DNA from: Clostridia bacterium
GTDB taxonomy: Bacteria > Bacillota_A > Clostridia > Oscillospirales > CAG-272
DNA: 64,000 bases
Assembly (NCBI GenBank): GCA_017468115.1
Contig: JAFUJS010000021.1
Coordinates: forward strand, 10,460-74,459
Reading direction: 5' to 3'
Positions within the stretch are counted from its first letter, which is position 1, and the number at the start of each line of letters is the position of its first letter. Positions 43,713 to 52,819 of this stretch are shown here, in pieces. A model generated the notes under the pieces. The model had not been told where the DNA came from and did not search any database. It saw nothing but the letters and a program-made list of their open reading frames with translations. A program made the translations under genes and the position numbers.

Positions 43713-45053
43713 ATGGACGCATTACAGAGAAAAATGCCTTATTCTATTGATGCGGAGCAGGCAGTTTTAGGCTCAATTATCATTGACCCCGAAAAATGCT
43801 TTGATGCTGTTGCACAAATTTTGAAGGCTGACGACTTTTATCACGATACCCACGCAAGAATTTACGAGGTTATGATGGACTTCAGATACAACAGCAAGCC
43901 CATTGACTTAGTTACCCTTCTTGCAAATTTGGTTAGCGGTGGAGTATATAATGACGAGGCAGAGGCGCGCTCCTACATTAAGCTTCTCATTGATACCACC
44001 CCAACCACCTCAAACGTGAAGGATTACGCAAAGATTGTTTACGACAAAAGCGTGCTCCGCCGTTTGATTTTGGCATCAGAGGAAATCCAGAAGGACGCAT
44101 ATAGCGAGGGCGACAAGGTTGAAAACATTGTTGACGCTGCCGAGCAGAGGATTTTTGAAATTGCCGAGAATAACGAAAAGAGAGATTTTGTCCACATTAA
44201 GGACGTAATCTATAAAACCTACGAGCATCTGAACCAGCTCCAAACTGCCTCTAAGGAGGACATTCTGGGTCTTCCCACAGGCTATTCCGACCTTGACAAG
44301 GTTGTGGTTGGCTTCGGTAAGGGCGACCTTGTTATCGTTGGCGCCCGTCCCGGTGTTGGTAAAACCTCGTTTTGCTTGAACCTTGGCACAAATATTGCCA
44401 AGAAATCAAAGAAGGCTGTTTGTATGTTCTCTCTCGAGATGTCAAACGAGCAGCTTGTTTCAAGAATTATTGCCAGCGAGGCTATGGTTGACTCTCAAAA
44501 GCTCCGTACAGGTGCTCTTGAGCCGTCCGATTGGGAAAAGATTGCAAACGCAACAGCGATTCTTTCCGAAACAAACATTTACATAGACGATACCACCGAC
44601 GTTTCTATTACCGCTATGAAGGCAAAGCTGAGAAGAATCAAAAATCTCGGTCTTGTTGTAGTTGACTACCTTCAGCTTATGGAATCGGAAAATAAGCGCA
44701 GGGACGGTAGCCGTGTAAACGAAATTGCAGAAATTTCAAGAGGACTTAAGATTCTTGCAAAGGAGCTCAATGTTCCTGTTATCACCTGCTCCCAGCTCTC
44801 CCGTGGAACTGAAAAGGAGAAGGAGAGAAAGCCTATGCTTTCCGACCTTCGTGATTCCGGTTCTATCGAGCAGGACGCAGATATGGTTATCTTTTTGTCA
44901 AGGGACTATTATGGCAACGACCCGGAAAAGGCGAATTTGGTTGACGTTATCGTTGCTAAAAACCGTCATGGCGGACTTGGCACTGTTCAAATGAGCTGGC
45001 TTGGTCAATACACCAAGTTTTCAACTCTTGAAAACGGAATAGTTGAGTATTAA
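43713..45053 (+). CDS. dnaB: Replicative DNA helicase
   Basis: 446 residues. Unwinds DNA ahead of the replication fork. N-terminal domain (about 1-110, MPYSIDAEQAVLGSIIID), linker, RecA-like C-terminal domain with Walker A GARPGVGKT (210-218), Walker B LVVVDYLQLM, and QLSR...LSDLRDSGSIEQDAD (about 355-395). No intein is present. The start at 43713 follows GGAGAAATAAG. Confidence 0.96.
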   Translation: MDALQRKMPYSIDAEQAVLGSIIIDPEKCFDAVAQILKADDFYHDTHARIYEVMMDFRYNSKPIDLVTLLANLVSGGVYNDEAEARSYIKLLIDTTPTTSNVKDYAKIVYDKSVLRRLILASEEIQKDAYSEGDKVENIVDAAEQRIFEIAENNEKRDFVHIKDVIYKTYEHLNQLQTASKEDILGLPTGYSDLDKVVVGFGKGDLVIVGARPGVGKTSFCLNLGTNIAKKSKKAVCMFSLEMSNEQLVSRIIASEAMVDSQKLRTGALEPSDWEKIANATAILSETNIYIDDTTDVSITAMKAKLRRIKNLGLVVVDYLQLMESENKRRDGSRVNEIAEISRGLKILAKELNVPVITCSQLSRGTEKEKERKPMLSDLRDSGSIEQDADMVIFLSRDYYGNDPEKANLVDVIVAKNRHGGLGTVQMSWLGQYTKFSTLENGIVEY

Positions 45054-45062
45054 GGAGTAATT

Positions 45063-45353
45063 ATGAAAAACGAAAGATTTGTAGATAAGCTCTTTGGCGA
45101 AGATGAGGACAATGTTTTCATCAAGGACAACGACGGCAAGGAAATTGAATTTAAGCAGGTTGCGGTAGTTGACTACGAAGCAAACTACTATGCAATTTTA
45201 GAGCCTGTTACAGCCATTGAGGGCGTTGAAGAGGACGAGCTTATGGTGTTCCTTATCGACGAGGAAAACGACTGTGTGGTTTACCTTGAGGACGAGGACC
45301 TTATGGAAAAGGTGTTCGACGCATTTATCGAAATGCTGGACGACGAGGAATAA
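45063..45353 (+). CDS. DUF1292 family protein
   Basis: 96 residues, very acidic (many D/E; ends EMLDDEE), with the DUF1292 (YrzB-like) core DNVFIKDNDGKEIEFKQVAVVDYEANYYAILEPV. Widespread small Firmicute protein without an established function. AAGGAG site; follows dnaB by 9 nt. A weak hairpin TGCCACC/GGGTGGCA (45361-45381) follows. Confidence 0.85.
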   Translation: MKNERFVDKLFGEDEDNVFIKDNDGKEIEFKQVAVVDYEANYYAILEPVTAIEGVEEDELMVFLIDEENDCVVYLEDEDLMEKVFDAFIEMLDDEE

Positions 45354-45446
45354 AAAATAGTGCCACCTCAAGGGTGGCATTATTAACATACCGCAAGGGG
45401 CAAGCCTTGAATTAGGGCCGGCTCCAATGATTGAAGGGAGAAAACT

Positions 45447-47426
45447 ATGAAGGGGAAGGCTTTTTTGCCTATTACCAAGGCTGAGTGCGAGGCGCTGGGC
45501 TGGGATGCGCCGGACTTTGTATATGTCAGCGGTGATGCCTATGTGGACCACCCGTCCTTTGGCACGGCTATTATTACAAGAGTCCTTGAAAACGCAGGCT
45601 TCAGGGTTGCGGTTTTGGCGCAGCCGGACTATAAAAGCTGTGAGGATTTTAAGCGCTTTGGCAGACCACGCTTAGGCTTTCTTGTTAGCGCAGGCAACAT
45701 AGACTCAATGGTTGCCCACTACACGGTTTCCAAGAAAAAGCGCTCCTACGACTACTATTCCCCCGGCGGGAAAATGGGCAAGCGTCCCGACAGAGCTCTA
45801 ATAGTTTATTCCAACAGAATAAGAGAGGCGTATGGCGATGTACCGATTATTCTTGGGGGACTTGAGGCGTCCCTTCGCCGCTTTGCCCACTACGACTATT
45901 GGGACAACAAAATCAGACGCAGTGTGCTTGTTGACTCTCGTGCTGACATTCTTACCTACGGTATGGGCGAGAATATTATTCTAAGAATAGCAAGGCTTCT
46001 TGACAAGGGCGTGCCTGTAAAGAAAATCCGTGGGGAGCGTGGCTGTGTCTACCTCTGTAAAAGAGAGGACGAGGTTCCCTTTGAGGTTTGCTGTGAGCTT
46101 GACTTTAACAAAATCAAGGAGGACAAGGAAGAATACGCCCGTGCCTTCGGTATTCAATACAAGAACCAAGACGCTATTTCCGGCAAGGCAATAGTAGAAT
46201 ATTACGACAACAAAAAGCTGGTGCAAAACCCACCCGCATTCCCTCTTGAAAGAGAGGAGCTGGACAAGGTTTATGCCCTTCCATATATGAGAATGCCCCA
46301 CTCTGTGTACGAAAAAGAGGGTGGAGTGCCTGCCATTAACGAGGTTAAATTCTCCATAACACACAACCGTGGCTGCTTTGGCGCATGTAACTTCTGCGCC
46401 CTTGCCTTTCATCAGGGCAGACAGGTGCGCTCACGCAGTATAGAGTCCTGCGTTGAGGAGGCAAGGCTCATTACGGAAATGAGCGACTTTAAGGGCTACA
46501 TACACGACGTTGGCGGACCAACTGCCAACTTCAGATACCCAGCCTGCAAAAAGCAGCTTAAGGACGGAGTGTGCACAAGCAGAAAATGCCTTGTGCCAAC
46601 ACCCTGTAAAAATCTTGAGGTTGATCATAGCGAGTATATAGAGCTGCTTAACCGAATTCAAGAATTACCAAGGGTTAAAAAGGTATTTATTCGCTCGGGC
46701 ATTCGCTTTGACTATATGATTTACGACAAGAGTGACGCATTTTTCAGAAAGCTTGTCCGTGAGCACGTAAGCGGTCAATTAAAGGTTGCGCCGGAGCATT
46801 GCTCCTCAAATGTACTAAGGTATATGGGCAAGCCTGATGTTAGCGTTTACGACAAATTCAGAGAAAAATATTTCAGACTTACAAAGGAATGTGGGCTGGA
46901 GCAATATTTGGTTCCATACCTTATGTCCTCACACCCCGGCTCAAAAATTGATGACGCAATAGAGCTTGCCCTGTATCTTAAGGATCTGGGCTTGAATCCG
47001 GAGCAGGTACAGGACTTTTACCCCACACCGGGTACAGCCTCAACGGTTATGTACTACACAGGCATTAACCCGCTTGATGGCAAAAGGGTTTATCAGCCGG
47101 ACGACTATCGAGAAAAGCTGATGCAAAGGGCGCTTTTGCAGTTTCGAAAGCCCGAAAACCGCAACCTTGTAAGAGAGGCGCTGACTAAGGCAGGGCGAGA
47201 GGACCTAATCGGCTTTGAGTCCTACTGCCTTGTAAAGCCGGACCTGAGAGTAGGCTCCGAATATTTTGAAAAGCAGGGCAAAAATACAAAAAAACCACCC
47301 CAAAAAGCCAAAAGGGGCGCAAAAACAGAGGCTCCGAAAAAGAAAAACCCAGAGCCTAAAAAGGGCACAAAGGGAGCAAAAAACAGACACTCCCCCGCCA
47401 AAAATACTAAAAAGGGCAGAAGATAA
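45447..47426 (+). CDS. YgiQ family radical SAM protein
   Basis: 659 residues. Radical SAM cluster C310-x3-C314-x2-C317 (GCFGACNFC), N-terminal YgiQ domain (about 10-290: GDAYVDHPSFGTAIITRVLE) and C-terminal part to about 610. The last 45 residues are a Lys/Pro-rich basic tail (PKKKNPEPKKGTKG) that may bind nucleic acid or be disordered. The family is a radical SAM enzyme of unknown substrate. GAAGGGAG upstream; no gene coupling. Confidence 0.9.
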   Translation: MKGKAFLPITKAECEALGWDAPDFVYVSGDAYVDHPSFGTAIITRVLENAGFRVAVLAQPDYKSCEDFKRFGRPRLGFLVSAGNIDSMVAHYTVSKKKRSYDYYSPGGKMGKRPDRALIVYSNRIREAYGDVPIILGGLEASLRRFAHYDYWDNKIRRSVLVDSRADILTYGMGENIILRIARLLDKGVPVKKIRGERGCVYLCKREDEVPFEVCCELDFNKIKEDKEEYARAFGIQYKNQDAISGKAIVEYYDNKKLVQNPPAFPLEREELDKVYALPYMRMPHSVYEKEGGVPAINEVKFSITHNRGCFGACNFCALAFHQGRQVRSRSIESCVEEARLITEMSDFKGYIHDVGGPTANFRYPACKKQLKDGVCTSRKCLVPTPCKNLEVDHSEYIELLNRIQELPRVKKVFIRSGIRFDYMIYDKSDAFFRKLVREHVSGQLKVAPEHCSSNVLRYMGKPDVSVYDKFREKYFRLTKECGLEQYLVPYLMSSHPGSKIDDAIELALYLKDLGLNPEQVQDFYPTPGTASTVMYYTGINPLDGKRVYQPDDYREKLMQRALLQFRKPENRNLVREALTKAGREDLIGFESYCLVKPDLRVGSEYFEKQGKNTKKPPQKAKRGAKTEAPKKKNPEPKKGTKGAKNRHSPAKNTKKGRR

Positions 47427-47470
47427 TACCTCGGCAAGGGCTAAAAAAAGACATTTGCAGAAAAAAACAC

Positions 47471-47499
47471 TTGACAAACGAGGGTCCTTTGTGTATAAT
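47471..47499 (+). promoter_or_regulatory. Promoter of rpmH
   Basis: Consensus TTGACA (47471-47476), 17-nt spacer, TATAAT (47494-47499); one of the best promoters in the window, as expected for a ribosomal gene. Confidence 0.9.
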
Positions 47500-47587
47500 A
47501 TAACTTGTCTTAAAAAATAGAGATATAATTATCTATCAGATTGCGTATGTAAATACGGCTTCCAATTTGAACCAAGGAGGTGCTACT

Positions 47588-47722
47588 ATGTTAAGAACTT
47601 ACCAACCAAAGAAGCGTCAAAGAAAGAAAGAGCACGGCTTCAGAAAGAGAATGAGAACCGCTGACGGCAGAAAGGTTTTGAAGAGAAGACGCGCTAAAGG
47701 CAGAGCAAGACTTACTTACTAA
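47588..47722 (+). CDS. rpmH: 50S ribosomal protein L34
   Basis: 44 residues: [20 protein letters not shown], then [24 protein letters not shown] in the usual order. Small basic protein of the 50S subunit. AAGGAGGTG lies 7 nt upstream of the ATG at 47588. Confidence 0.98.
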   Translation: MLRTYQPKKRQRKKEHGFRKRMRTADGRKVLKRRRAKGRARLTY

Positions 47723-47745
47723 TCGTTAATTGCATGCTTTAAGTT

Positions 47746-47779
47746 CGGGACTGCTTGGATTAAAGCAGTCCCGTTTTTT
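47746..47779 (+). terminator. Terminator/attenuator between rpmH and rnpA
   Basis: CGGGACTGCTT-GGATTA-AAGCAGTCCCG followed by T6. It would let rpmH be made in excess over rnpA, a common arrangement. Confidence 0.85.
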
Positions 47780-47867
47780 CGTTCTACCGGAGAACTAAAA
47801 CACCGGACAGTAATCGTGAAGGATAAAGTGCAGGGGCTAGCCTGCAAATTTTAGGAAGGAAGCGGTT

Positions 47868-48254
47868 ATGAAGCATATAGCAATCACTGAAAATCATTTA
47901 TACTCTAAGGCATATGCCAAGGGCGGCAAGGCTGTTACAAAATCAGTTATCGTCTATGCCCTGAAGGACTTAAAGGCTAAAAGGCTTATGCTTGCCCACC
48001 CTATGAAGCAATTTGTCAACAGAATCGGACTTACGGTTTCCAAAAAAATCGGCAAGGCGACAGTCAGAAACAGGGTGAAGCGTGTTATACGTGAGGGCTT
48101 AAGACAAACAGAAAAGAGCTTTTCAACAAAAAAGGGCTACCTACTTGTGCTGGTGGCAAGACCGGCCATCATAGAAATGAAGAGCACACAGGTGGCACAG
48201 GACATCGAAAGGGCGCTTAAGTCGCTCAAAATTATTGATAATGAAAATAATTAG
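47868..48254 (+). CDS. rnpA: Ribonuclease P protein component
   Basis: 128 residues. Protein subunit of RNase P, which trims tRNA 5' ends. Conserved RNA-binding motif KATVRNRVKRVIREGLR (about 64-80) and NRIGLTVSKKIGKA. AGGAAG upstream. The yidD frame begins inside its last codons. Confidence 0.95.
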   Translation: MKHIAITENHLYSKAYAKGGKAVTKSVIVYALKDLKAKRLMLAHPMKQFVNRIGLTVSKKIGKATVRNRVKRVIREGLRQTEKSFSTKKGYLLVLVARPAIIEMKSTQVAQDIERALKSLKIIDNENN

Positions 48255-48510
48255 AAAAGTATTTACATTACCGCTTAAGGGTTATAAAAAATACATTTCC
48301 CCCTACTTACCAAAGGCGTGTAGATTTACACCGACCTGCTCCGAGTATGCCATTGAGGCAATTGAAAAATTCGGGGTTATAAGGGGTAGCCTTTTGGCAG
48401 GCTACAGGGTGCTTCGCTGCAACCCGTACTCCAAGGGCGGATATGACCCGGTGCCTGAGAAATTTACATTCAAAAGGCAACAACAAATTACAGGAGAAAC
48501 AAATAAATGA
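48241..48510 (+). CDS. yidD: Membrane protein insertion efficiency factor
   Basis: 89 residues from ATG 48241. The YidD hallmark CRFTPTCSEYAIEAIEKFG is at about 27-45, and CNPYSKGGYDPVP at about 60-72. Helps YidC insert membrane proteins. Overlaps rnpA (14 nt) and yidC (4 nt). Confidence 0.95.
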   Translation: MKIIRKVFTLPLKGYKKYISPYLPKACRFTPTCSEYAIEAIEKFGVIRGSLLAGYRVLRCNPYSKGGYDPVPEKFTFKRQQQITGETNK

Positions 48511-49577
48511 ACTTTTGGGATATTTTAGCTACTCCCTTTGCTTATGTAATGAAGGGCTGCTATTGGCTAACACAGAACTATGTTTTAGCCCTACTCCTAT
48601 TTGCATTTGTTATGCAAATTTTTATGTGCCTCGTGTTCGGCATCAGACAACAAAAGAACATGATTAAGCAAGCAAAGCTTCGCCCCTACGAGGCGATAAT
48701 TCGTAAAAAGTACGCCGGCAGAACCGACCAGGCTACAATGAAGAAGATGCAGGAAGAGATTATGGGTCTTTACCAAAAGGAGGGCTACAGCCCACTTGGC
48801 GGATGCCTACCAATGATTGTTCAGCTTATCATAATCTTCCCACTTTATGAGGTTGTAAGAAGACCGCTTGAGTTTATTTCCGGCTTTGCACAGAACACTT
48901 GTAACATTCTTGCAAGCGCATTTGGACTTGACTTTAACGGCACAGCTATTCAAATCAGAACCGCTACAAACCTAAGAACACACGACCTTGCGACAATTAC
49001 CGAAAAGGTACAGGCAATGGTAGGACAACCATACTGGAGCGAGACAGAGCTGTTCACACAGGAGCACGCAGATGCCGCAATCAGCGAGGTTGAGTATCTT
49101 TTGGAAAACAACTCCAAGTTTTTGCCGGACGTTACTATGTTTGGCGCAGACCTTGGTGTTACCCCATTTGACTCCTTTGGTCAATGGTATTGGTTCCTTA
49201 TCCTTATTCCGATTTTGAACCTTGGCTTTACCTACCTTTCACAGTTCCTTTCCAAGAAAATGACATATCAGCCGGCACAAGAGGGTCAGCAGGCTGCAGG
49301 CATGAATTCTATGAAGATTATGCTTTACGCAATGCCGCTTATGTCAATGTTCTTTACATTCACCTTCCCGGCTGCTATCGGTATTTACTGGATTTTCAGA
49401 ACAATTCTTAACACTCTTCAGCAGTTTATTTTGTCAAAGGCAATGCCTTATCCAAGGTACACCGACGAGGACATTAAGAATATAGAAAAGGAAATGAAGG
49501 AAGCCGCAAAGGGCAAAAACAAAAAGCGCCGTGAAATTGACGTTACAAACAGCGCAAAGGACGAGGGAGACGAATAA
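48507..49577 (+). CDS. yidC: Membrane protein insertase (YidC/Oxa1/SpoIIIJ)
   Basis: 356 residues with five to six membrane helices: about 24-46, 100-120 (SPLGGCLPMIVQLIIIFPLYEVV), 225-247, 265-290 (IMLYAMPLMSMFFTF) and 292-315. The Gram-positive type lacks the large periplasmic domain, but a 100-residue extracytoplasmic loop (about 120-220) is longer than in SpoIIIJ. No lipobox at the N-terminus. Overlaps jag. Confidence 0.94.
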   Translation: MNFWDILATPFAYVMKGCYWLTQNYVLALLLFAFVMQIFMCLVFGIRQQKNMIKQAKLRPYEAIIRKKYAGRTDQATMKKMQEEIMGLYQKEGYSPLGGCLPMIVQLIIIFPLYEVVRRPLEFISGFAQNTCNILASAFGLDFNGTAIQIRTATNLRTHDLATITEKVQAMVGQPYWSETELFTQEHADAAISEVEYLLENNSKFLPDVTMFGADLGVTPFDSFGQWYWFLILIPILNLGFTYLSQFLSKKMTYQPAQEGQQAAGMNSMKIMLYAMPLMSMFFTFTFPAAIGIYWIFRTILNTLQQFILSKAMPYPRYTDEDIKNIEKEMKEAAKGKNKKRREIDVTNSAKDEGDE

Positions 49578-50449
49578 TGAGACAGGAATTTACAATACAA
49601 GCAAAAACCGTTGAGGAAGCATATGCAAAGGCGCACGACATTTATGACGCACTTGGCGAGCTTACAATCGAGGTTATAAATCAAGGCAAAAAGGGCTTTC
49701 TTGGTATCGGCAGAGTACCTGCTGAAATCAAGGTTATCGTTGATGACGGTGTAGAGGAGCCAAAGCAACCAAAGCAACCAAAGCAGCAGCCACAGCCAAA
49801 GCAGGAAAAGAAGGCTGAGGCGCCAAAGAAAAAGGAAAACAAAAAGCCACAGCAAAAGCAGCAGCCAAAGGCTGAGCCTAAGGCAGAGCCAAGAAAGGAA
49901 GAGCCAAAGGCAACACAAACAAAGGAAGAAAAGGAAGAGAGCATCAACGTAACAGTTGAGGAAAAGACTCTTGCTATGAACTTTCTTAAGGACTTTGTTC
50001 GTGACATCGGCTTTAACTGCCAGGTTAAGGGAGACTTGACTCTTAACGAAAAGGGCTTTGTTTCAAGACTTATCACAATCGAGGGCGAGGATGCGCATAG
50101 CCTTATCGGCCACCGTGGCGAGATGCTTGATGCACTCCAGTACCTTTCAAACCTTTGCCTAGCACGCAAGAGCGAGGGCGAGCACAAGGAATACGTTAAG
50201 GTAATTATCGACATCGAAAATTACAGAGAGAAGAGAGAGGAAACTCTCCGTGCTCTTGCAAGAAGAATGGCAGAAAAGGCGCTTAAGTACCAAAGAAACG
50301 TTCTTCTTGAGCCAATGAACCCATATGAGAGAATGATTATTCACTCTGAAATTCAGGGCATTGAGGGTGTTTCTACCCACTCTGTTGGCTATGACGAAAA
50401 CCGCAAAATCGTTATTACCTGCGAAAATAAGAAGAGAAACAAAAAATAA
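49577..50449 (+). CDS. jag: Jag/KhpB RNA-binding protein
   Basis: 290 residues. Jag_N domain (about 1-52, TIQAKTVEEAYAKAHDIYDAL), a low-complexity Lys/Pro/Gln/Glu linker (about 57-125), KH domain (about 130-215, LIGHRGEMLDALQYLSNLC) and R3H domain (about 225-288, ARRMAEKALKYQRNVLLEPMNPYERMIIHS). Partners YidC in sporulating and non-sporulating Firmicutes and binds RNA. One-base overlap with yidC. Confidence 0.94.
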   Translation: MRQEFTIQAKTVEEAYAKAHDIYDALGELTIEVINQGKKGFLGIGRVPAEIKVIVDDGVEEPKQPKQPKQQPQPKQEKKAEAPKKKENKKPQQKQQPKAEPKAEPRKEEPKATQTKEEKEESINVTVEEKTLAMNFLKDFVRDIGFNCQVKGDLTLNEKGFVSRLITIEGEDAHSLIGHRGEMLDALQYLSNLCLARKSEGEHKEYVKVIIDIENYREKREETLRALARRMAEKALKYQRNVLLEPMNPYERMIIHSEIQGIEGVSTHSVGYDENRKIVITCENKKRNKK

Positions 50450-50452
50450 AAT

Positions 50453-50488
50453 AAAAGGCTCAACCCAAAAACGGGTTGAGCCTTTTTT
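50453..50488. terminator. Bidirectional terminator between jag and dapA
   Basis: AAAAGGCTCAACCC / GGGTTGAGCCTTTTTT, serving both convergent genes. Confidence 0.9.
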
Positions 50489-51362
50489 ACGTTGACGAAA
50501 GCACCGCCAAAATTTCCTCTGTCCTTGACGAGGCGGAAAGGGGTAGCCTGAACTCGTTTTCGCAAAGACCCAAGAGAGAAAGGGCAGTTTTTACAGGTAC
50601 GGGGTTTACTTCCATAAACATTTCCTTAATAAGCGGGGAGATTTGCAGCTGCAGCTCACGGCTCTTTACCACATTCCCCTCTAAAAATTCCATACAAAGC
50701 TGGTGCATATGGCTTGGAATAATGTTGGCAACCACGGAAATAACGCCCTTTCCCCCAAGGGCAAGGGTGGTAAAGGTCAGCTCATCACAGCCGGAATAAA
50801 CATCAAAATCATTTCCAAAGGTGGAAATCAGCTCCGTCATATATGTAATATTTCCGGACGCCTCCTTAACACCCACAATGTTGTCAACAGATGCTAAGGA
50901 CTCATAACCTCGCCTAGAAATTGACACCCCTGTTCTTGTGGGAACATTGTATAAAATTATGGGAATATCTACACTCCCCGCCACATTTTTGTAGTGAGAG
51001 ATGAGTCCCTGCTCAGTTGCCTTGTTGTAGTAGGGCGTTACCACAAGACACCCGTCCGCCCCCAGCCTTTCTGCCATTTTGGTGTATCTTACGCTTACCT
51101 CTGTGGAGTTTGTACCCGTGCCCACAATAAGCGGCACCTTGCCACGGGTCCTTTCCTTGGCAAAGGGAATTACCTTCTCCCTTTCGTCCTCGTTTACTGT
51201 GGAAGCCTCGCCCGTTGTGCCAAGAAGCACAATGGCATCTGTGCCGTTTGAGATTTGAAAATTAATAAGACCATCAAGCGCGCCATAGTCAATTTCTCCG
51301 TTCTTAAAGGGGGTAACAATGGCACAGGCGCTACCCTTAAACAAATTTCTTTTTCTGCTCAC
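50487..51362 (-). CDS. dapA: 4-hydroxy-tetrahydrodipicolinate synthase
   Basis: 291 residues, GTG start with GGAGG upstream. Condenses pyruvate with aspartate semialdehyde in lysine/diaminopimelate synthesis. Motifs: GTTGEASTVNEDE (about 48-60), YYNKATEQGL (about 108-117), YNVPTRTGVSI and the Schiff-base Lys in VGVKEASGN (about 160-168). Single gene; transcribed divergently from queA. Confidence 0.93.
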   Translation of the reverse strand: MSRKRNLFKGSACAIVTPFKNGEIDYGALDGLINFQISNGTDAIVLLGTTGEASTVNEDEREKVIPFAKERTRGKVPLIVGTGTNSTEVSVRYTKMAERLGADGCLVVTPYYNKATEQGLISHYKNVAGSVDIPIILYNVPTRTGVSISRRGYESLASVDNIVGVKEASGNITYMTELISTFGNDFDVYSGCDELTFTTLALGGKGVISVVANIIPSHMHQLCMEFLEGNVVKSRELQLQISPLIKEMFMEVNPVPVKTALSLLGLCENEFRLPLSASSRTEEILAVLSST

Positions 51363-51383
51363 CTACTAAAACCTCCAAAATAG

Positions 51384-51412
51384 TTGAAAAATTTTTCGAG
51401 ATATTATATAAT
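51384..51412 (+). promoter_or_regulatory. Promoter of queA
   Basis: TTGAAA (51384-51389), 17-nt spacer, TATAAT (51407-51412). On the opposite strand TTGGCA with TATTAT could drive dapA. Confidence 0.7.
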
Positions 51413-51481
51413 ATAATGTAAGGCAGTATTGCCAATAACATTTTATGTTACCCTTTTAACTTTTGATAACAGGAATTTCAG

Positions 51482-52564
51482 ATGATTAAGAACAAGCTGA
51501 CAGAAACCACACTTAAAACAAGTGATTTTTATTACGATTTACCCGAGGAGCGTATTGCCCAAACTCCAATAGAGCCAAGGGACCACTCCCGACTTATGGT
51601 GCTCCGCAAGGACGGCACAATCGAGCATAAGCATTTTTACGACATAATAGACTACCTAAACCCAAATGACACTTTGGTTATAAACGACTCAAGGGTTATC
51701 CCTGCAAGAATTTACGGGCAAAAGGTAAGAGAAGAAGGCACCTTTGTGTCCGCCCCCTCAAAAATTGAAACTCTGCTTTTGAAGCAGCACACCTCTGAAA
51801 GGTGGGAGGTTTTGCTCCGCCCTGCCAAAAAGGTAAAAATCGGTGGCAAAATAAGCTATGGCGACATACTTACAGCAACCGTTTTAGAGGTAGTAGAGGA
51901 CGGCAACCGAATTGTGGAGTTTTCCTACGACAAGGAAAAATATCAAAGCATATTCGAGGTCTTAAATATTATCGGCTCAATGCCCCTGCCACCCTACATT
52001 ACAAAAAAGCTTGAGGACAAGGAAAGATATCAAACCGTATATTCAAGAGAAAACGGCAGCTCTGCGGCACCCACCGCAGGACTCCACTTTACTAAGGAGC
52101 TTCTTAAAAGGATTGAAGAAAAGGGCGTAAAAATCGTGCCCGTTATGCTCCACGTGGGTCTTGGCACCTTCCGTCCTGTTAAGGCAGATAAGATTACCGA
52201 CCACATTATGCACGCAGAGTATATTGAGGTTACAAAGGAAAGTGCCGATATAATCAATGAAAGAAGAAAGAACGGTGGCAGAATAATTGCCGTTGGCACC
52301 ACCTCTGCCCGCACCCTTGAAAGCGCCACGACCGACGACGGCATAGTGGAGCCGATTTCAGGAGACACCGGCATATTTATTTACCCCGGCTATAAATTCA
52401 AGGCAGTAGATACATTAATCACCAACTTCCACCTGCCCGAAAGCACCCTGCTTATGCTGGTTTCAGCCCTGGCAGGTAAGGACTATATTATGCGTGCCTA
52501 CAACGAGGCGGTAGAGAGGGAGTATAGGTTCTTTTCCTTCGGCGACGCCATGTTGATTGAATAA
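51482..52564 (+). CDS. queA: tRNA preQ1(34) S-adenosylmethionine ribosyltransferase-isomerase
   Basis: 360 residues. Moves a ribosyl group from SAM onto preQ1 in tRNA during queuosine synthesis. Motifs: [26 protein letters not shown] (about 17-42), [15 protein letters not shown] (about 195-209), [10 protein letters not shown] and [17 protein letters not shown] (about 318-334). No tgt follows, so queuosine genes are split in this genome. Confidence 0.94.
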   Translation: MIKNKLTETTLKTSDFYYDLPEERIAQTPIEPRDHSRLMVLRKDGTIEHKHFYDIIDYLNPNDTLVINDSRVIPARIYGQKVREEGTFVSAPSKIETLLLKQHTSERWEVLLRPAKKVKIGGKISYGDILTATVLEVVEDGNRIVEFSYDKEKYQSIFEVLNIIGSMPLPPYITKKLEDKERYQTVYSRENGSSAAPTAGLHFTKELLKRIEEKGVKIVPVMLHVGLGTFRPVKADKITDHIMHAEYIEVTKESADIINERRKNGGRIIAVGTTSARTLESATTDDGIVEPISGDTGIFIYPGYKFKAVDTLITNFHLPESTLLMLVSALAGKDYIMRAYNEAVEREYRFFSFGDAMLIE

Positions 52565-52819
52565 AAGCCTTAATGCGTTGTTGTCGGCTGATGCGCCAAC
52601 CTCGATGTAGGCTCAACTACACCTTCGGCAGGCTTACAGCCTTACGCCTAGCCTAAAGGCTTTTCTTCTAACCAACACACCTTCAATGCTGTTGGGCTAA
52701 GCCGAAAACGTTAGCTCGTTTGCGCCTTGCTTTTCTGTGTCTATTACAACCAACAGAAAGCGGGTACGCCTGCACCTAGGTGCCGTTCAATTAAAAATTA
52801 ATCTAAGAAAGGAGTCAAT
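52565..52819. repeat. Intergenic repeat-like block
   Basis: No gene. Complex block with GCGCCAACCTCGATGTAGGC, several AGCCTT/AAGGCT arms (a possible queA terminator at about 52631-52664) and CCAACAGAAAGCGGGTACGC near the end. It looks like a structured, copy-number type element, but the window holds only this copy. Confidence 0.35.

Noticed and set aside
43713..45053. Intein or insertion in dnaB
   Set aside because: The helicase has normal length and uninterrupted motifs.
47427..47588. Replication origin upstream of rpmH
   Set aside because: No cluster of TTATCCACA-type boxes and no dnaA; only the rpmH promoter is visible.
49448..49918. Leu/Trp-rich frame that looks like a membrane protein
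   Set aside because: It is the complement of the low-complexity Lys/Pro/Gln linker of jag.
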